From contig JAXRKP010000560.1 of NCBI GenBank assembly GCA_037039925.1, forward strand, positions 115,322 through 179,321: 64,000 bases of DNA, in the 5' to 3' direction. Below are positions 12,055-25,500 of the stretch, piece after piece. Source of the stretch: Doris montereyensis. Taxonomy: Eukaryota; Mollusca; Gastropoda; Nudibranchia; Dorididae. Position numbers and translations under genes: made by a program. How positions within the stretch are numbered: position 1 is the first letter of the stretch; each line of letters opens with the position of its first letter. The notes under the pieces are model-generated. The model was not told where the DNA came from. It was given only the letters and a program-made list of their open reading frames with translations, and did no database searches.

Positions 12055-13303
12055 TATGTTATGGCTGGTTTGAAAGACAAAAATACTCCAAACTTCAAAC
12101 CCCGAACTCACTCATAACAGTGTGATGTGTGTACTGTTATGGTTGGTTTGAAAGACAAAAATACTCCAAAACATAACAGTGTGATGTGTTCCAAACTCCA
12201 AACTCCAAACTCACTCATAACAGTGTGATGTGTGTTCTGTTATGGTTGGTTTGAAAGACAAAAATCAAACTCCAAACTCCAAACTCACTCATAACAGTGT
12301 GATGTGTGTTCTGTTATGGTTGGTTTGAAAGACAAGAATATTCCAAACTCCAAACTCCAAACTCACTCATAACAGTGTGATGTGTGTTCTGTTATGGTTG
12401 GTTTGAAAGACAAAATATTCCAAACTCCAAACTCCAAACTCACTCATAACAGTGTGATGTGTGTTCTGTTATGGTTGGTTTGAAAGACAAAATACTCAAA
12501 CTCCAATGTTATGTTATGGTTGGTTTGAAAGACAAAAATACTCAAGCTCCAAACTCACTCACAACAGTGTGATGTATGTTATGTTATGGTTGGTTTGAAA
12601 GACAAGAATACTCCAAGCTCCGACCTCACTCACAACAGTGTGATGTATGTTATGTTATGGTTGGTTTGAAAGACACGAATACTCCAAGCTCCGACCTCAC
12701 TCACAACAGTGTGATGTATGTTATGTTATGGTTGGTTTGAAAGACACAAATACTCCAAGCTCCGACCTCACTCACAACAGTGTGATGTATGTTATGTTAT
12801 GGTTGGTTTGAAAGACACGAATATTCCAAGCTCCGACCTCACTCACAACAGTGTGATGTATGTTATGTTATGGTTGGTTTGAAAGACACGAATACTCCAA
12901 GCTCCGACCTCACTCACAACAGTGTGATGTATGTTATTTTATGGTTGGTTTGAAAGACACGAATACTCAAACTTCGACCTCACTCACAACAGTGTGATGT
13001 ATGTTATGTTATGGTTGGTTTGAAAGACACGAATATTCAAGCTCCGACCTCACTCACAACAGTGTGATGTATGTTATGTTATGGTTGGTTTGAAAGACAC
13101 GAATACTCCAAGCTCCGACCTCACTCACAACAGTGTGATGTATGTTATTTTATGGTTGGTTTGAAAGACACGAATACTCCAAACTTCGACCTCACTCACA
13201 ACAGTGTGATGTATGTTATGTTATGGTTGGTTTGAAAGACACGAATACTCCAAACTCCGACCTCACTCACAACAGTGTGATGTATGTTATGTTATGGTTG
13301 TCT
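12055..13303. repeat. 71-bp minisatellite
   Basis: Units of 71 bp in the right half (GTTATGGTTGGTTTGAAAGA + CACGAATACTCCAAGCTCC + GACCTCACTCACAACAGTG + TGATGTATGTTAT). In the left half the units are more varied and contain CATAACAG ... CTGTTATG, an 8-bp inverted repeat around a 13-base loop; this arm has decayed in the right half. Confidence 0.94.
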
Positions 13304-13368
13304 TGTTTCATGCTATAAAAACTGGGATAAGCTCTGCCTCTACTGGCCTTGAACTTGAAGACACCTTA
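13304..13368 (+). mobile_element. SINE tail fragment (family I)
   Basis: ATGCTATAAAAACTGGGATA + AGCTCTGCCTCTACTGG matches the 3' tail of the SINE at 29386-29632 and the unit of the 28376-29190 array. It sits directly after the 71-bp array. Confidence 0.65.
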
Positions 13369-13574
13369 CTTTGTTTACTAATACATTGATGGCATAGTAA
13401 TATCAAGTTACTTGTATAGCGCACTTCATCCATTTAGCATTATCTAAGGTACTTCACAGAAATCACACATTTGTATACAAGCAATGAACGTTAATAATAT
13501 GCTAGCCGGAATAGTTTCGTTTAAAAACATGATTTGAACATTGTGTAGTTAGTAGAATTTCTGGCTTACGTAGA
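13369..13574. other. Spacer between SINE tail and the large satellite
   Basis: About 200 bp of unique-looking AT-rich sequence; nothing recognisable. Confidence 0.6.
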
Positions 13575-16500
13575 CAGTGAGTTCTAGACAGTGAGTTCTA
13601 GACAGTGAATTCTAGACAGTGAGTTCTAGACAGTGAGTTCTAGACAGTGAGTTCTAGACAGTGAATTCTAGACAGTGAGTTCTAGACAGTGAATTCTAGA
13701 CAGTGAGTTCTAGACAGTGAATTCTAGACAGTGAATTCTAGACAGTGAGTTCTAGACAGTGAGTTCCAGACAGTGTGTGGGTAGACAGTGAGTTCCAGAC
13801 AGTGTGTGGGTAGACAGTGAGTTCTAGACAGTGAGTTCCAGACAGTGTGTGGGTAGACAGTGAGTTCTAGACAGTCAGTTCCAGACAGTGTGTGGGTAGA
13901 CAGTGAGTTCCAGACAGTGTGTGGGTAGACAGTGAGTTCCAGACAGTGTGTGGGTAGACAGTGACTTCCAGACAGTGTGTGGGTAGACAGTGAGTTCTAG
14001 ACAGTGTGTGGGTAGACAGTGACTTCCAGACAGTGTGTGGGTAGACAGTGAGTTCCAGACAGTGAGTTCCAGACAGTGTGTGGGTAGACAGTGAGTTCCA
14101 GACAGTGTGTGGGTAGACAGTGAGTTCCAGACAGTGTGTGGGTAGACAGTGAGTTCCAGACAGTGTGTGCGTAGACAGTGAGTTCCAGACAGTGTGTGGG
14201 TAGACAGTGAGTTCCAGACAGTGTGTGGGTAGACAGTGTGTGGGTAGACAGTGAGTTCCAGACAGTGTGTGAGTAGACAGTGAGTTCCAGACAGTGTGTG
14301 GGTAGACAGTGAGTTCCAGACAGTGTGTACGTAGACAGTGAGTTCTAGACAGTGTGTGGGTAGACAGTGAGTTCCAGACAGTGTGTGGGTAGACAGTGAG
14401 TTCCAGACAGTGTGTACGTAGACAGTGAGTTCTAGACAGTGTGTGGGTAGACAGTGAGTTCCAGACAGTGTGTGGGTAGACAGTGAGTTCCAGACAGTGT
14501 GTGGGTAGACAGTGAGTTCCAGACAGTGTGTGCGTAGACAGTGAGTTCCAGACAGTGTGTGGGTAGACAGTGAGTTCCAGACAGTGTGTGGGTAGACAGT
14601 GAGTTCCAGACAGTGTGTGCGTAGACAGTGAGTTCCAGACAGTGTGTGGGTAGACAGTGAGTTCCAGACAGTGTGTGCGTAGACAGTGAGTTCCAGACAG
14701 TGTGTGGGTAGACAGTGAGTTCCAGACAGTGAGTTCCAGACAGTGAGTTCCAGACAGTGTGTGCGTAGACAGTGAGTTCCAGACAGTGTGTGGGTAGACA
14801 GTGAGTTCCAGACAGTGTGTGGGTAGACAGTGAGTTCCAGACAGTGTGTGGGTAGACAGTGAGTTCAGACAGTGTGTGGGTAGACAGTGAGTTCCAGACA
14901 GTGAGTTCCAGACAGTGAGTTCCAGACAGTGTGTGGGTAGACAGTGAGTTCCAGACAGTGTGTGCGTAGACAGTGACTTCCAGACAGTGTGTGGGTAGAC
15001 AGTGAGTTCCAGACAGTGTGTACGTAGACAGTGAGTTCCAGACAATGTGTGGGTTAGACAGTGAGTTCCAGACAGTGTGTGGGTAGACAGTGAGTTCCAG
15101 ACAGTGTGTAGTAGACAGTGAGTTCCAGACAGTGTGTACGTAGACAGTGAGTTCCAGACAGTGTGTGGGTAGACAGTGAGTTCCAGACAGTGTGTACGTA
15201 GACAGTGAGTTCCAGACAGTGTGTGTGTAGACAGTGAGTTCCAGACAGTGTGTGTGTAGACAGTGAGTTCCAGACAGTGTGTGGGTAGACAGTGAGTTCC
15301 AGACAGTGTGTGTAGACAGTGAGTTCCAGACAGTGTGTACGTAGACAGTGAGTTCCAGACAGTGTGTGAGTAGACAGTGAGTTCCAGACAGTGTGTGAGT
15401 AGACAGTGAGTTCCAGACAGTGTGTGAGTAGACAGTGAGTTCCAGACAGTGTGTGAGTAGACAGTGAGTTCCAGACAGTGTGTACATAGACAGTGAGTTC
15501 CAGACAGACAGTTGTGTGTGGGTAGACAGTGAGTTCCAGACAGTGTGTGGGTAGACAGTGAGTTCCAGACAATGTGTGGGTAGACAGTGAGTTCAGACAG
15601 TAGACAGTGTTCCAGACAATGTGTGGTAGACAGTGAGTTCCAGACAGTGTGTGGGTAGACAGTGAGTTCCAGACAATGTGTGGGTAGACAGTGAGTTCCA
15701 GACAGTGTGTGGGTAGACAGTGAGTTCCAGACAATGTGTGGGTAGACAGTGAGTTCCAGACAATGTGTGGGTAGACAGTGAGTTCCAGACAGTGTGTGGG
15801 TAGACAGTGAGTTCCAGACAATGTGTGGGTAGACAGTGAGTTCAGACAGTGTGTGGGTAGACAGTGAGTTCCAGACAGTGTGTGGGTAGACAGTGAGTTC
15901 CAGACAGTGTGTGGGTAGACAGTGAGTTCCAGACAGTGTGTGGGTAGACAGTGAGTTCCAGACAGTGTGTGAGTAGACAGTGAGTTCCAGACAGTGTGTG
16001 GGTAGACAGTGAGTTCCAGACAGTGTGTAGACAGTGAGTTCCAGACAGTGTGTGCGTAGAGTTCCAGACAGTGTGTGTGTAGACAGTGAGTTCCAGACAG
16101 TGTGTGGGTAGACAGTGAGTTCCAGACAGTGTGTGGGTAGACAGTGAGTCCAGACAGTGTGTTAGACAGTGAGTTCCAGTGTGTGGGTAGACAGTGAGTT
16201 CCAGACAGTGTGTGGGTAGACAGTGAGTTCCAGACAGTGTCTAGACAGTGTGTGGGTAGACAGTGAGTTCCAGACAGTGTGTGGGTAGACAGTGAGTTCC
16301 AGACAGTGTGTGGGTAGACAGTGAGTTCCAGACAGTGTGTGGGTAGACAGTGAGTTCCAGACAGTGTGTGGGTAGACAGTGAGTTCCAGACAGTGAGTTC
16401 TAGACAGTAGACAGTGAGTTAGACAGACAGTGTGTACGTAGACAGTGAGTTCCAGACAGTGTGTGTAGACAGTGAGTAGACAGTGAGTTCCAGACAGTGT

Positions 16501-19500
16501 GTGTGTGGTTAGACAGTGAGTTCTAGACAGTGAATTCTAGACAGTGTGGGTAGACAGTGAGTAGACAGTGAGTTCCAGTGACTAGACAGTGTGTGGGTAG
16601 ACAGTGAGTTCCAGACAGTGAGTTCTAGACAGTGAGTTCTAGACAGTGTGTGGGTAGACAGTGAGTTCCAGACAGTGAGTTCTAGACAGTGAGTTCCAGA
16701 CAGTGTGTGGAGTAGACAGTGAGTTCCAGACAGTGAGTTCTAGACAGTGAATTCTAGACAGTGTGTGGGTAGACAGTGAGTTCCAGACAGTGAGTTCTAG
16801 ACAGTGAATTCTAGACAGTGTGTGGGTAGACAGTGAGTTCCAGACAGTGAGTTCTAGACAGTGAATTCTAGACAGTGTGTGGGTAGACAGTGAGTTCCAG
16901 ACAGTGAGTTCTAGACAGTGTAGACAGTGGGTAGACAGTGAGTTCAGACAGTGAGTTCTAGACAGTGAGTTCTAGACAGTGTGTGGGTAGACAGTGAGTT
17001 CCAGACAGTGTGTTCTAGACAGTGAGTTCTAGACAGTGTGTGGGTAGACAGTGAGTTCCAGACAGTGTGTGGGTAGACAGTGAGTTCTAGACAGTGTGTG
17101 GGTAGACAGTGAGTTCCAGACAGTGTGTGGGTAGACAGTGAGTTCTAGACAGTGTGTGGGTAGACAGTGAGTTCTAGTGTGTGGGTAGACAGTGAGTTCC
17201 AGACAGTGTGGGTATGAGTTCTAGACAGTGTGTGGGTAGACAGTGAGTTCCAGACAGTGTGTGGGTAGACAGTGAGTTCTAGACAGTGTGTGTGTAGACA
17301 GTGAGTTCCAGACAGTGTGTGGGTAGACAGTGAGTTCCAGACAGTGTGGTAGACAGTGAGTTCCAGACAGTAGACAGTGTGGGTAGACAGTGAGTTCCAG
17401 ACAATGTGTGGGGGAGGGTAGACAGTGAGTTCCAGACAATGTGTGGGTAGACAGTGAGTTCTAGACAGTGAGTTCCAGACAATGAGTTCCAGACAGTGTG
17501 TGGGTAGACAGTGAGTTCCAGACAGTGTGGGTGGGTAGACAGTGAGTTCCAGACATGTGTGTGGGTAGACAGTGAGTTCCAGACAATGTGTGGGGGTCAG
17601 GTGTAGTAGACAGTGAGTTCCAGACAGTGTGTGGGTAGACAGTGTGTGGGTAGACAGTGAGTTCCAGACATGTGTGTGAGTTTGTGAGTAGACAGTGAGT
17701 TCTAGACAGTGTGTGGGTAGTGGGTAGACAGTGAGTTCCAGAAAGTGGGTGGCTTAGTAGACAGAGTTCCAGACAGTGTGTCTAGACAGTGAGTTCCAGA
17801 CAGTGAGTTCTAGACAGTGTGTGGGTAGACAGTGAGTTTCAGACAGTGAGGTAGACGTTAGACAGTGAGTTCTAGACAATGAGTTCCAGACAGTGTGGGG
17901 CGACGTTAGATTCCAGACAGTGTGTGGGTAGACAGTGAGTTCCAGACAGTGTGTGACGTTAGGTAGACAATGAGTTGACAGTAGTGTGCGACGTTAGAGA
18001 CAGTGAGTGGGGGTAGACAGTGAGTTCCAGACAGTGTGTGGGTAGACAGTGAGGGGTGTAGACAGTGAGTTCTAGACAGTGTGTGGGTAGACAGTGAGTT
18101 CTAGACAGGAGTGGGTAGACAGTGAGTTCTAGACAGTGTGTGGGTAGACAGTGAGTTCTAGACAGTGTGGGTAGACAGTGAGTTCCAGACAGTGTGTGGG
18201 TAGACGTAGACAGTGTGTGGGTAGACAAGACAGTGTGTGGGGCAGACAGTGAGTTCCAGACAGTGAGTTAGTAGACAAGTTCTAGACAGTGGTGGGTAGA
18301 CAGTGAGTTCTAGACAGTGTGTGGTAGACAGTGAGTTCTAGACAGTGAATTCTAGGGTAGACAGTGAGTTCCAGACAGTGTGTGACGTTAGACAGTGAGT
18401 TCTAGACAGTGAGTCTAGACAGTGAGTTCTAGACAGTGTGTGGGTAGACAGTGAGTTCCAGACAAGGGAGTAGACAATGAGTTCAGACAGTGAGTTCTAG
18501 ACAGTGAGTTCCAGTGTGTGTAGACAGTGAGTTCCAGACAATGTGTGGGTAGACAGTGAGTTCAGTCAGTGTGTGAGTAGACAGTGAGTTCCAGACAGTG
18601 TGGGTAGACAGTGAGTTCCAGACAGTGTGTGACAGTGAGTTCCAGACAGTGTGGGTAGACAGTGAGTTCCAGACAAGTGTGTGGTAGACAGTGAGTTCCA
18701 GACAATGTGTGGGTAGACAGTGAGTTCCAGACAGTGTGTGGGTAGACAGAGTGTCAGACAGTGTAGACAGTGAGTTCCAGACAATGTGTACGTAGACAGT
18801 GAGTTCCAGACAGTGTGGGTAGACAGTGAGTTCCAGACAGTGTGTGGGTAGACAGTGAGTTCCAGACAGTGTGGGTAGACAGTGAGTTCCAGACAATGTG
18901 TGTAGAGTGAGTTCCAGACAATGTGTGGGTAGACAGTGAGTTCCAGACAATGAGTAGACAGTGAGTTCCAGACAGTGAGTTGGGTAGACAGTGAGTTCTA
19001 GACAATGTGTAGACAGTGAGTTCCAGACAATGTGTATAGACAGTGAGTTCCAGACAGTGTGTACGTAGACAGTGAGTTCCAGACAGTGTGTGGGTAGACA
19101 GAGTTCCAGTGTGTGTAGACAGTGAGTTCCAGACAGTGTGTGGTAGACAGTGAGTTCCAGACAGTGTGTGGGTAGACAGTTCCAGACAATGTGTGGGTAG
19201 ACAGTGAGTTCCAGACAATGTGTGGGTAGACAGTGAGTTCCAGACAATGTGTATGTAGACAGTGAGTTCCAGACAGTGTGTGTGTGGGTAGACAGTGAGT
19301 TCCAGACAGTGTGTGGGTAGACAGTGAGTTCCAGACAGTGTGTGGGTAGACAGTGAGTTCCAGACAATGTGTGGGTAGACAGACAGTGTGTGGGTAGACA
19401 GTGAGTTCCAGACAATGTGTGGGTAGACAGAGTTCCAGACAGTGTGTGGGTAGACAGTGAGTTCCAGACAGTGTGTGAGTAGACAGTGAGTTCCAGACAG

Positions 19501-22500
19501 TGTGTGGGTAGACAGTGAGTTCCAGACAATGTGGGTAGACAGTGAGTTCCAGACAGTGTGTACGTAGACAGTGAGTTCTAGACAGTGTGTTGTAGACAGT
19601 GAGTTCCAGACAGTGTGTGGGTAGACAGTGAGTTCCAGACAGTGTGTGGGTAGACAGTGAGTTCTAGACAGGAGTTCAGTGTGTGGGTAGACAGTGAGTT
19701 CTAGACAGTGTGTGAGTAGACAGTGAGTTCCAGACAATGTGTGGGTAGACAGTGAGTTCCAGACAGTGTGGGTAGACAGTGAGTTCCAGACAGTGTGTGG
19801 GTAGACAGTGAGTTCCAGACAGTGTGTTCCAGACAGTGTGTGGGTAGACAGTGAGTTCCAGACAGTGTGTGGTAGACAGTGAGTTCCAGACAGTGACAGA
19901 CTTCCAGACAGTGTGTGGGTAGACAGTGAGTTCCAGACAGTGTGGGTAGACAGTGAGTTCCAGACAGTGTGTGGGTAGACAGTGAGTTCCAGACAGTGTT
20001 GTTCTAGACAGTGTGTGGGTAGACAGTGAGTTCCAGACATGTGTAGACAGTGAGTAGACAGTGAGTTCAGTGAGACAGTGTGTGGGTAGACAGTGAGTTC
20101 CAGACAGTGTGTGAGTAGACAGTGAGTTCCAGACAGTGTGTGGGTAGACAGTGAGTTCCAGACAGTGTGTTCTAGACAGTGAGTTCCAGAGTGTGTGGGT
20201 AGACAGTGAGTTCCAGACAGTGTGTTCTAGACAGTGAGTTCTAGACAGTGTGTGGGTAGACAGTGAGTTAGACAGTGTGTGTGTAGACAGTGAGTTCCAG
20301 ACAGTGTGTGGGTAGACAGTGAGTTCCAGACAGTGTGTGGTAGACAGTGAGTTCAGACAGTGTGTGGGTAGACAGTGAGTTCCAGACAGTGTGTGGGTAG
20401 ACAGTGAGTTCCAGACAGTGTGTGGGTAGACAGTGAGTTCCAGACAATGTGTGGGTAGACAGTGAGTTCCAGACAATGTGTGGGTAGACAGTGAGTTCCA
20501 GACAGTGAGTTCTAGACAGTGTGTGGGTAGACAGTGAGTTCCAGACAGTGTGTGTGAGTAGACAGTGAGTTCAGACAATGTGTGGGTAGACAGTGAGTTC
20601 TAGACAGTGTGTGGGTAGACAGTGAGTTCCAGACAGTGTGGGTAGACAGTGAGTTCCAGACAGTGTGTGGGTAGACAGTGAGTTCTAGACAGTGTGTGGG
20701 TAGACAGTGAGTTCCAGACAATGTGTGGGTAGACAGTGAGTTCTAGACAGTGTGTGGGTAGACAGTGAGTTCTAGACAGTGTGTGGGTAGACAGTGAGTA
20801 GACAGTGAGTGGGTAGACAGTGTGTACGTAGACAGTGAGTTCCAGACAATGTGTGGTAGACAGTGAGTTCTAGACAGTGTGTGTGGTAGACAGTGAGTTC
20901 TAGACAGTGTGTGGGTAGACAGTGAGTTCCAGACAGTGTGTGGGTAGACAGTGAGTTCCAGACAGTGTGTGTACAGATGAGTTAGACAGTGAGTTCCAGA
21001 CAGTGTGTGGGTAGACAGTGAGTTCTAGACAGTGAGTTCTAGTGTAGTGGGTAGACAGTGAGTTCCAGTGAGTTCTAGACAGTGAATGGGTAGACAGTGA
21101 GTTCCAGACAGTGAGTTCTAGACAGTGTGTGGGTAGACAGTGAGTTCCAGACAGTGAGTTCTAGACAGTGAGTTCTAGACAGTGTAGACAGTGAGTAGAC
21201 AGTGAGTTCCAGACAATGAGTTGTAGACAGTGAGTTCTAGACAGTGTGTGGGTAGACAGTGAGTTCCAGACAGTGTGTGGGTAGACAGTGAGTTCCAGAC
21301 AGTGTGTGGGTAGACAGTGAGTTCCAGATAGTGTGTTCTAGACAGTGAGTTCCAGACAGTGTGTGGGTAGACAGTGAGTTCCAGAGTTAGACAGTGAGTT
21401 CCAGACAGTGTGTGGGTAGACAGTGAGTTCCAGACAGTGTGTTGTAGACAGTGAGTTCCAGACAGTGTGTGGGTAGACAGTGAGTTCCAGACAGTGTGTT
21501 GTAGACAGTTAGTTCCAGACAGTGTGTATGTAGACAGTGAGTTCCAGACAGTGTGGGTAGACAGTGAGTTCCAGACAGTGTGTGTAGACAGTGAGTTCCA
21601 GACAGTGTGTAAGTAGACAGTGAGTTCCAGACAGTGTGTGGGTTAGACAGTGAGTTCTAGACAGTGACAGACAATGTGTGGGTAGACAGTGAGTTCCAGA
21701 CAGTGAGTTCCAGACAGTGTAGACAGTGAGTTCTAGACAGTGTGTGGGTAGACAGTGAGTTCAGACAGTGTGTGGGTAGACACAGTGTGGGTAGACAGTG
21801 AGTTCAGACAGTGTGTGGGTAGACAGTGAGTTCCAGACAGTGTGTGGGTAGACAGTGAGTTCTAGACAATGTGTGGGTAGACAGTGAGTTCTAGACAGTG
21901 TGTGGGTAGACAGTGAGTTCTAGACAGTGTGTGGGTAGACAGTGAGTTCTAGACAGTGTGGGTAGACAGTGAGTTCCAGACAGTGTGTGGGTAGACAGTG
22001 AGTTCTAGACAGTGTGTGGGTAGACAGTGAGTTCCAGACAGTGTGTGGGTAGACAGTGAGTTCTAGACAGTGTGGGTAGACAGTGAGTTCTAGACAGTGT
22101 GGGTAGACAGTGAGTTCCAGACAGTGTGTGGGTAGACAGTGAGTTCTAGACAGTGTGTGGGTAGACAGTGAGTTCTAGACAGTGTGTGGGTAGACAGTGA
22201 GTTCCAGACAGTGTGTACGTAGACAGTGAGTTCTAGACAGTGTGTGGGTAGACAGTGAGTTCCAGACAGTGAGTTCTAGACAGTGTGTGGGTAGACAGTG
22301 AGTTCCAGACAGTGAGTTCTAGACAGTGTGGGTAGACAGTGAGTTCCAGACAGTGAGTTCCAGACAGTGAGTTCTTCTAGACAGTGAGTTCCAGACAGTG
22401 AGTTCTAGACAGTGAATTCTAGACAGTGTGTGGGTAGACAGTGAGTTCCAGACAGTGAGTTCTAGACAGTGAATTCTAGACAGTGTGTGGGTAGACAGTG

Positions 22501-25500
22501 AGTTCCAGACAGTGAGTTCTAGACAGTCAATTCTAGACAGTGTGTGGGTAGACAGTGAGTTCCAGACAGTGAGTTCTAGACAGTCAATTCTAGACAGTGT
22601 GTGGGTAGACAGTGAGTTCCAGACAGTGAGTTCTAGACAGTGAGTTCTAGACAGTGTGTGGGTTAGACAGTGAGTTCTAGACAGTGAGTTCTAGACAGTG
22701 TGTGGGTAGACAGTGAGTTCTAGACAGTGAGTTAGACAGTGTGGGTAGACAGTGAGTTCCAGACAGTGAGTTCCAGACAGTGTGTGGGTAGACAGTGAGT
22801 TCTAGACAGTGAGTTAGACAGTGAGTTCTAGACAGTGTGTGGGTAGACAGTGAGTTCTAGACAGTGAGTTCTAGACAGTGAGTTCTAGACAGACAGTGTG
22901 TGGGTAGACAGTGAGTTCTAGACAGTGTGTGGGTAGACAGTGAGTTCTAGACAGTGTGTGGGTAGACAGTTAGTTCCAGACAGTGTGTGTAGACAGTGAG
23001 TTCCAGACAGTGAGTCTGGGTAGACAGTGAGTTCCAGACAGTGTGTGGGTAGACAGTGAGTTCTAGACAGTGTGTGGGTAGACAGTGAGTTCCAGACAGT
23101 GTGTGGGTAGACAGTGAGTTCTAGACAGTGAGTTCTGTGTGGGTAGACAGTGAGTTCTAGACAGTGTGTGGGTAGACAGTGAGTTCTAGACAGTGTGTGG
23201 GTAGACAGTGAGTTCTAGACAGTGTGTGGGTAGACAGTGTGTTCCAGACAGTGAGTTCCAGACAGTGTGTGGGTAGACAGTGAGTTCCAGACAGTGTGTG
23301 GGTAGACAGTGAGTTCCAGACAGTGAGTTCTAGACAGTGTGGGTAGACAGTGAGTTTCTAGACAGTGAGTTCTAGACAGTGTGTGGGTAGACAGTGAGTT
23401 CCAGACAGTGAGTTCTAGACAGTGAGTTCTAGACAGTGTGTGGGTAGACAGTGAGTTCCAGACAGTGAGTTCTAGACAGTGAGTTCCAGACAGTGTGTGG
23501 GTAGACAGTGAGTTCTAGACAGTGTGTGGGTAGACAGTGAGTTGGGTAGACAGTGAGTTCTAGACAGTGAATTCTAGACAGTGTGTGGGTAGACAGTGAG
23601 TTCCAGACAGTGAGTTCTAGACAGTGAGTTCCAGACAGTGTGTGGGTAGACAGTGAGTTCCAGACAGTGAGTTCAGACAGTGTGTGGGTAGACAGTGAGT
23701 TCCAGACAGTGAGTTCTAGACAGTGAGTTCCAGACAGTGTGTGAGGTAGACAGTGAGTTCTAGACAGTGTGTGGGTAGACAGTGAGTTCTAGACAGACAG
23801 TGTGTGGGTAGACAGTGAGTTCAGACAGTGTGTGGGTAGACAGTGAGTTCTAGACAGTGTGTGGGTAGACAGTGAGTTCTAGACAGTGTGTGTAGACAGT
23901 GAGTTCTAGACAGTGTGTGGGTAGACAGTGAGTTCCAGACAGTGTGTGGGTAGACAGTGAGTTCCAGACAGTGTGTAGACAGTGAGTTCTAGACAGTGTG
24001 TGGGTAGACAGTGAGTTCTAGACAGTGTGTGGGTAGACAGTGAGTTCTAGACAGTGTGTGGGTAGACAGTGAGTTCCAGACAGTGTGTGGGTAGACAGTG
24101 AGTTCCAGACAGTGTGTGGGTAGACAGTGAGTTCTAGACAGTGTGTATGTAGACAGTGAGTTCTAGACAGTGTGTGGGTAGACAGTGAGTTCTAGACAGT
24201 GTGTGGGTAGACAGTGAGTTCCAGACAGTGTGTACATAGACAGTGAGTTCTAGACAGTGTGTTCAGTGTAGACAGTGAGTTCTAGACAGTGTGTGGGTAG
24301 ACAGTGAGTTCCAGACAGTGTGTGGGTAGACAGTGAGTTCCAGACAGTAGACAGTGAGTGTGTGGGTAGACAGTGAGTTCCAGACAATGTGTGGGTAGAC
24401 AGTGAGTTCCAGACAGTGTGTGGGTAGACAGTGAGTTCCAGACAGTGTGTGGGTAGACAGTGAGTTCCAGACAGTGAGTTCTAGACAGTGTGTGGGTAGA
24501 CAGTGAGTGACAGTGAGTTCCAGACAGTGAGTTCTAGACAGTGTGTGGGGAGACAGGCAGTGAGTTAGACAGTGAGTTCTAGACAGTGAGTTCAGACAAT
24601 GTGTGGGTAGACAGTGAGTTCCAGACAGTGAGTTCTAGACAGTGAGTTCTAGACAGTGTGTGGGTAGACAGTGAGTTCCAGACAGTGTGTCGTAGACAGT
24701 GAGTTCCAGACAGTGTGAGTTGGGTAGACAGTGAGTTCCAGACAGTGTGTGGGTAGACAGTGAGTTCCAGACAGTGTGTGGGTAGACAGTGAGTTCCAGA
24801 CAATGTGTGGGTAGACAGTGAGTTCCAGACAATAGACAGTGAGTGGGTAGACAGTGTGTGGGTAGACAGTGAGTTCTAGACAGTGTAGACAGTGAGTAGA
24901 CAGTGAGTTCTAGACAGTGAGTGGGTAGACAGTGAGTTCCAGACAGTGTGTGGGTAGACAGTGAGTTCCAGACAGTGTGTGGGTAGACAGTGAGTTCCAG
25001 ACAGTGTGTGGGTAGACAGTGAGTTCCAGACAGTGTGTGGGTAGACAGTGAGTTCCAGACAGTGTGTGGGTAGACAGTGAGTTCCAGACAGTGTGTGGGT
25101 AGACAGTGAGTTCCAGACAGTGTGTAGGTAGACAGTGAGTTCCAGACAGTGTGTGGGTAGACAGTGAGTTCCAGACAGTGTGTGGGTAGACAGTGAGTTC
25201 CAGACAGTGTGTGGGTAGACAGTGAGTTCAGACAGTGTGTGGGTAGACAGTGAGTTCCAGACAGTGTGTGGGTAGACAGTGAGTTCCAGACAGTGTGTGG
25301 GTAGACAGTGAGTTCCAGACAATGTGTGGGTAGACAGTGAGTTCCAGACAGTGTGGGTAGACAGTGAGTTCCAGACAGTGTGTGAGTAGACAGTGAGTTC
25401 CAGACAGTGTGTGGGTAGACAGTGAGTTCCAGACAGTGTATGGAGTAGACAGTGAGTTCGTAGACAGTGAGTTCCAGACAGTGTGTACGTAGACAGTGAG

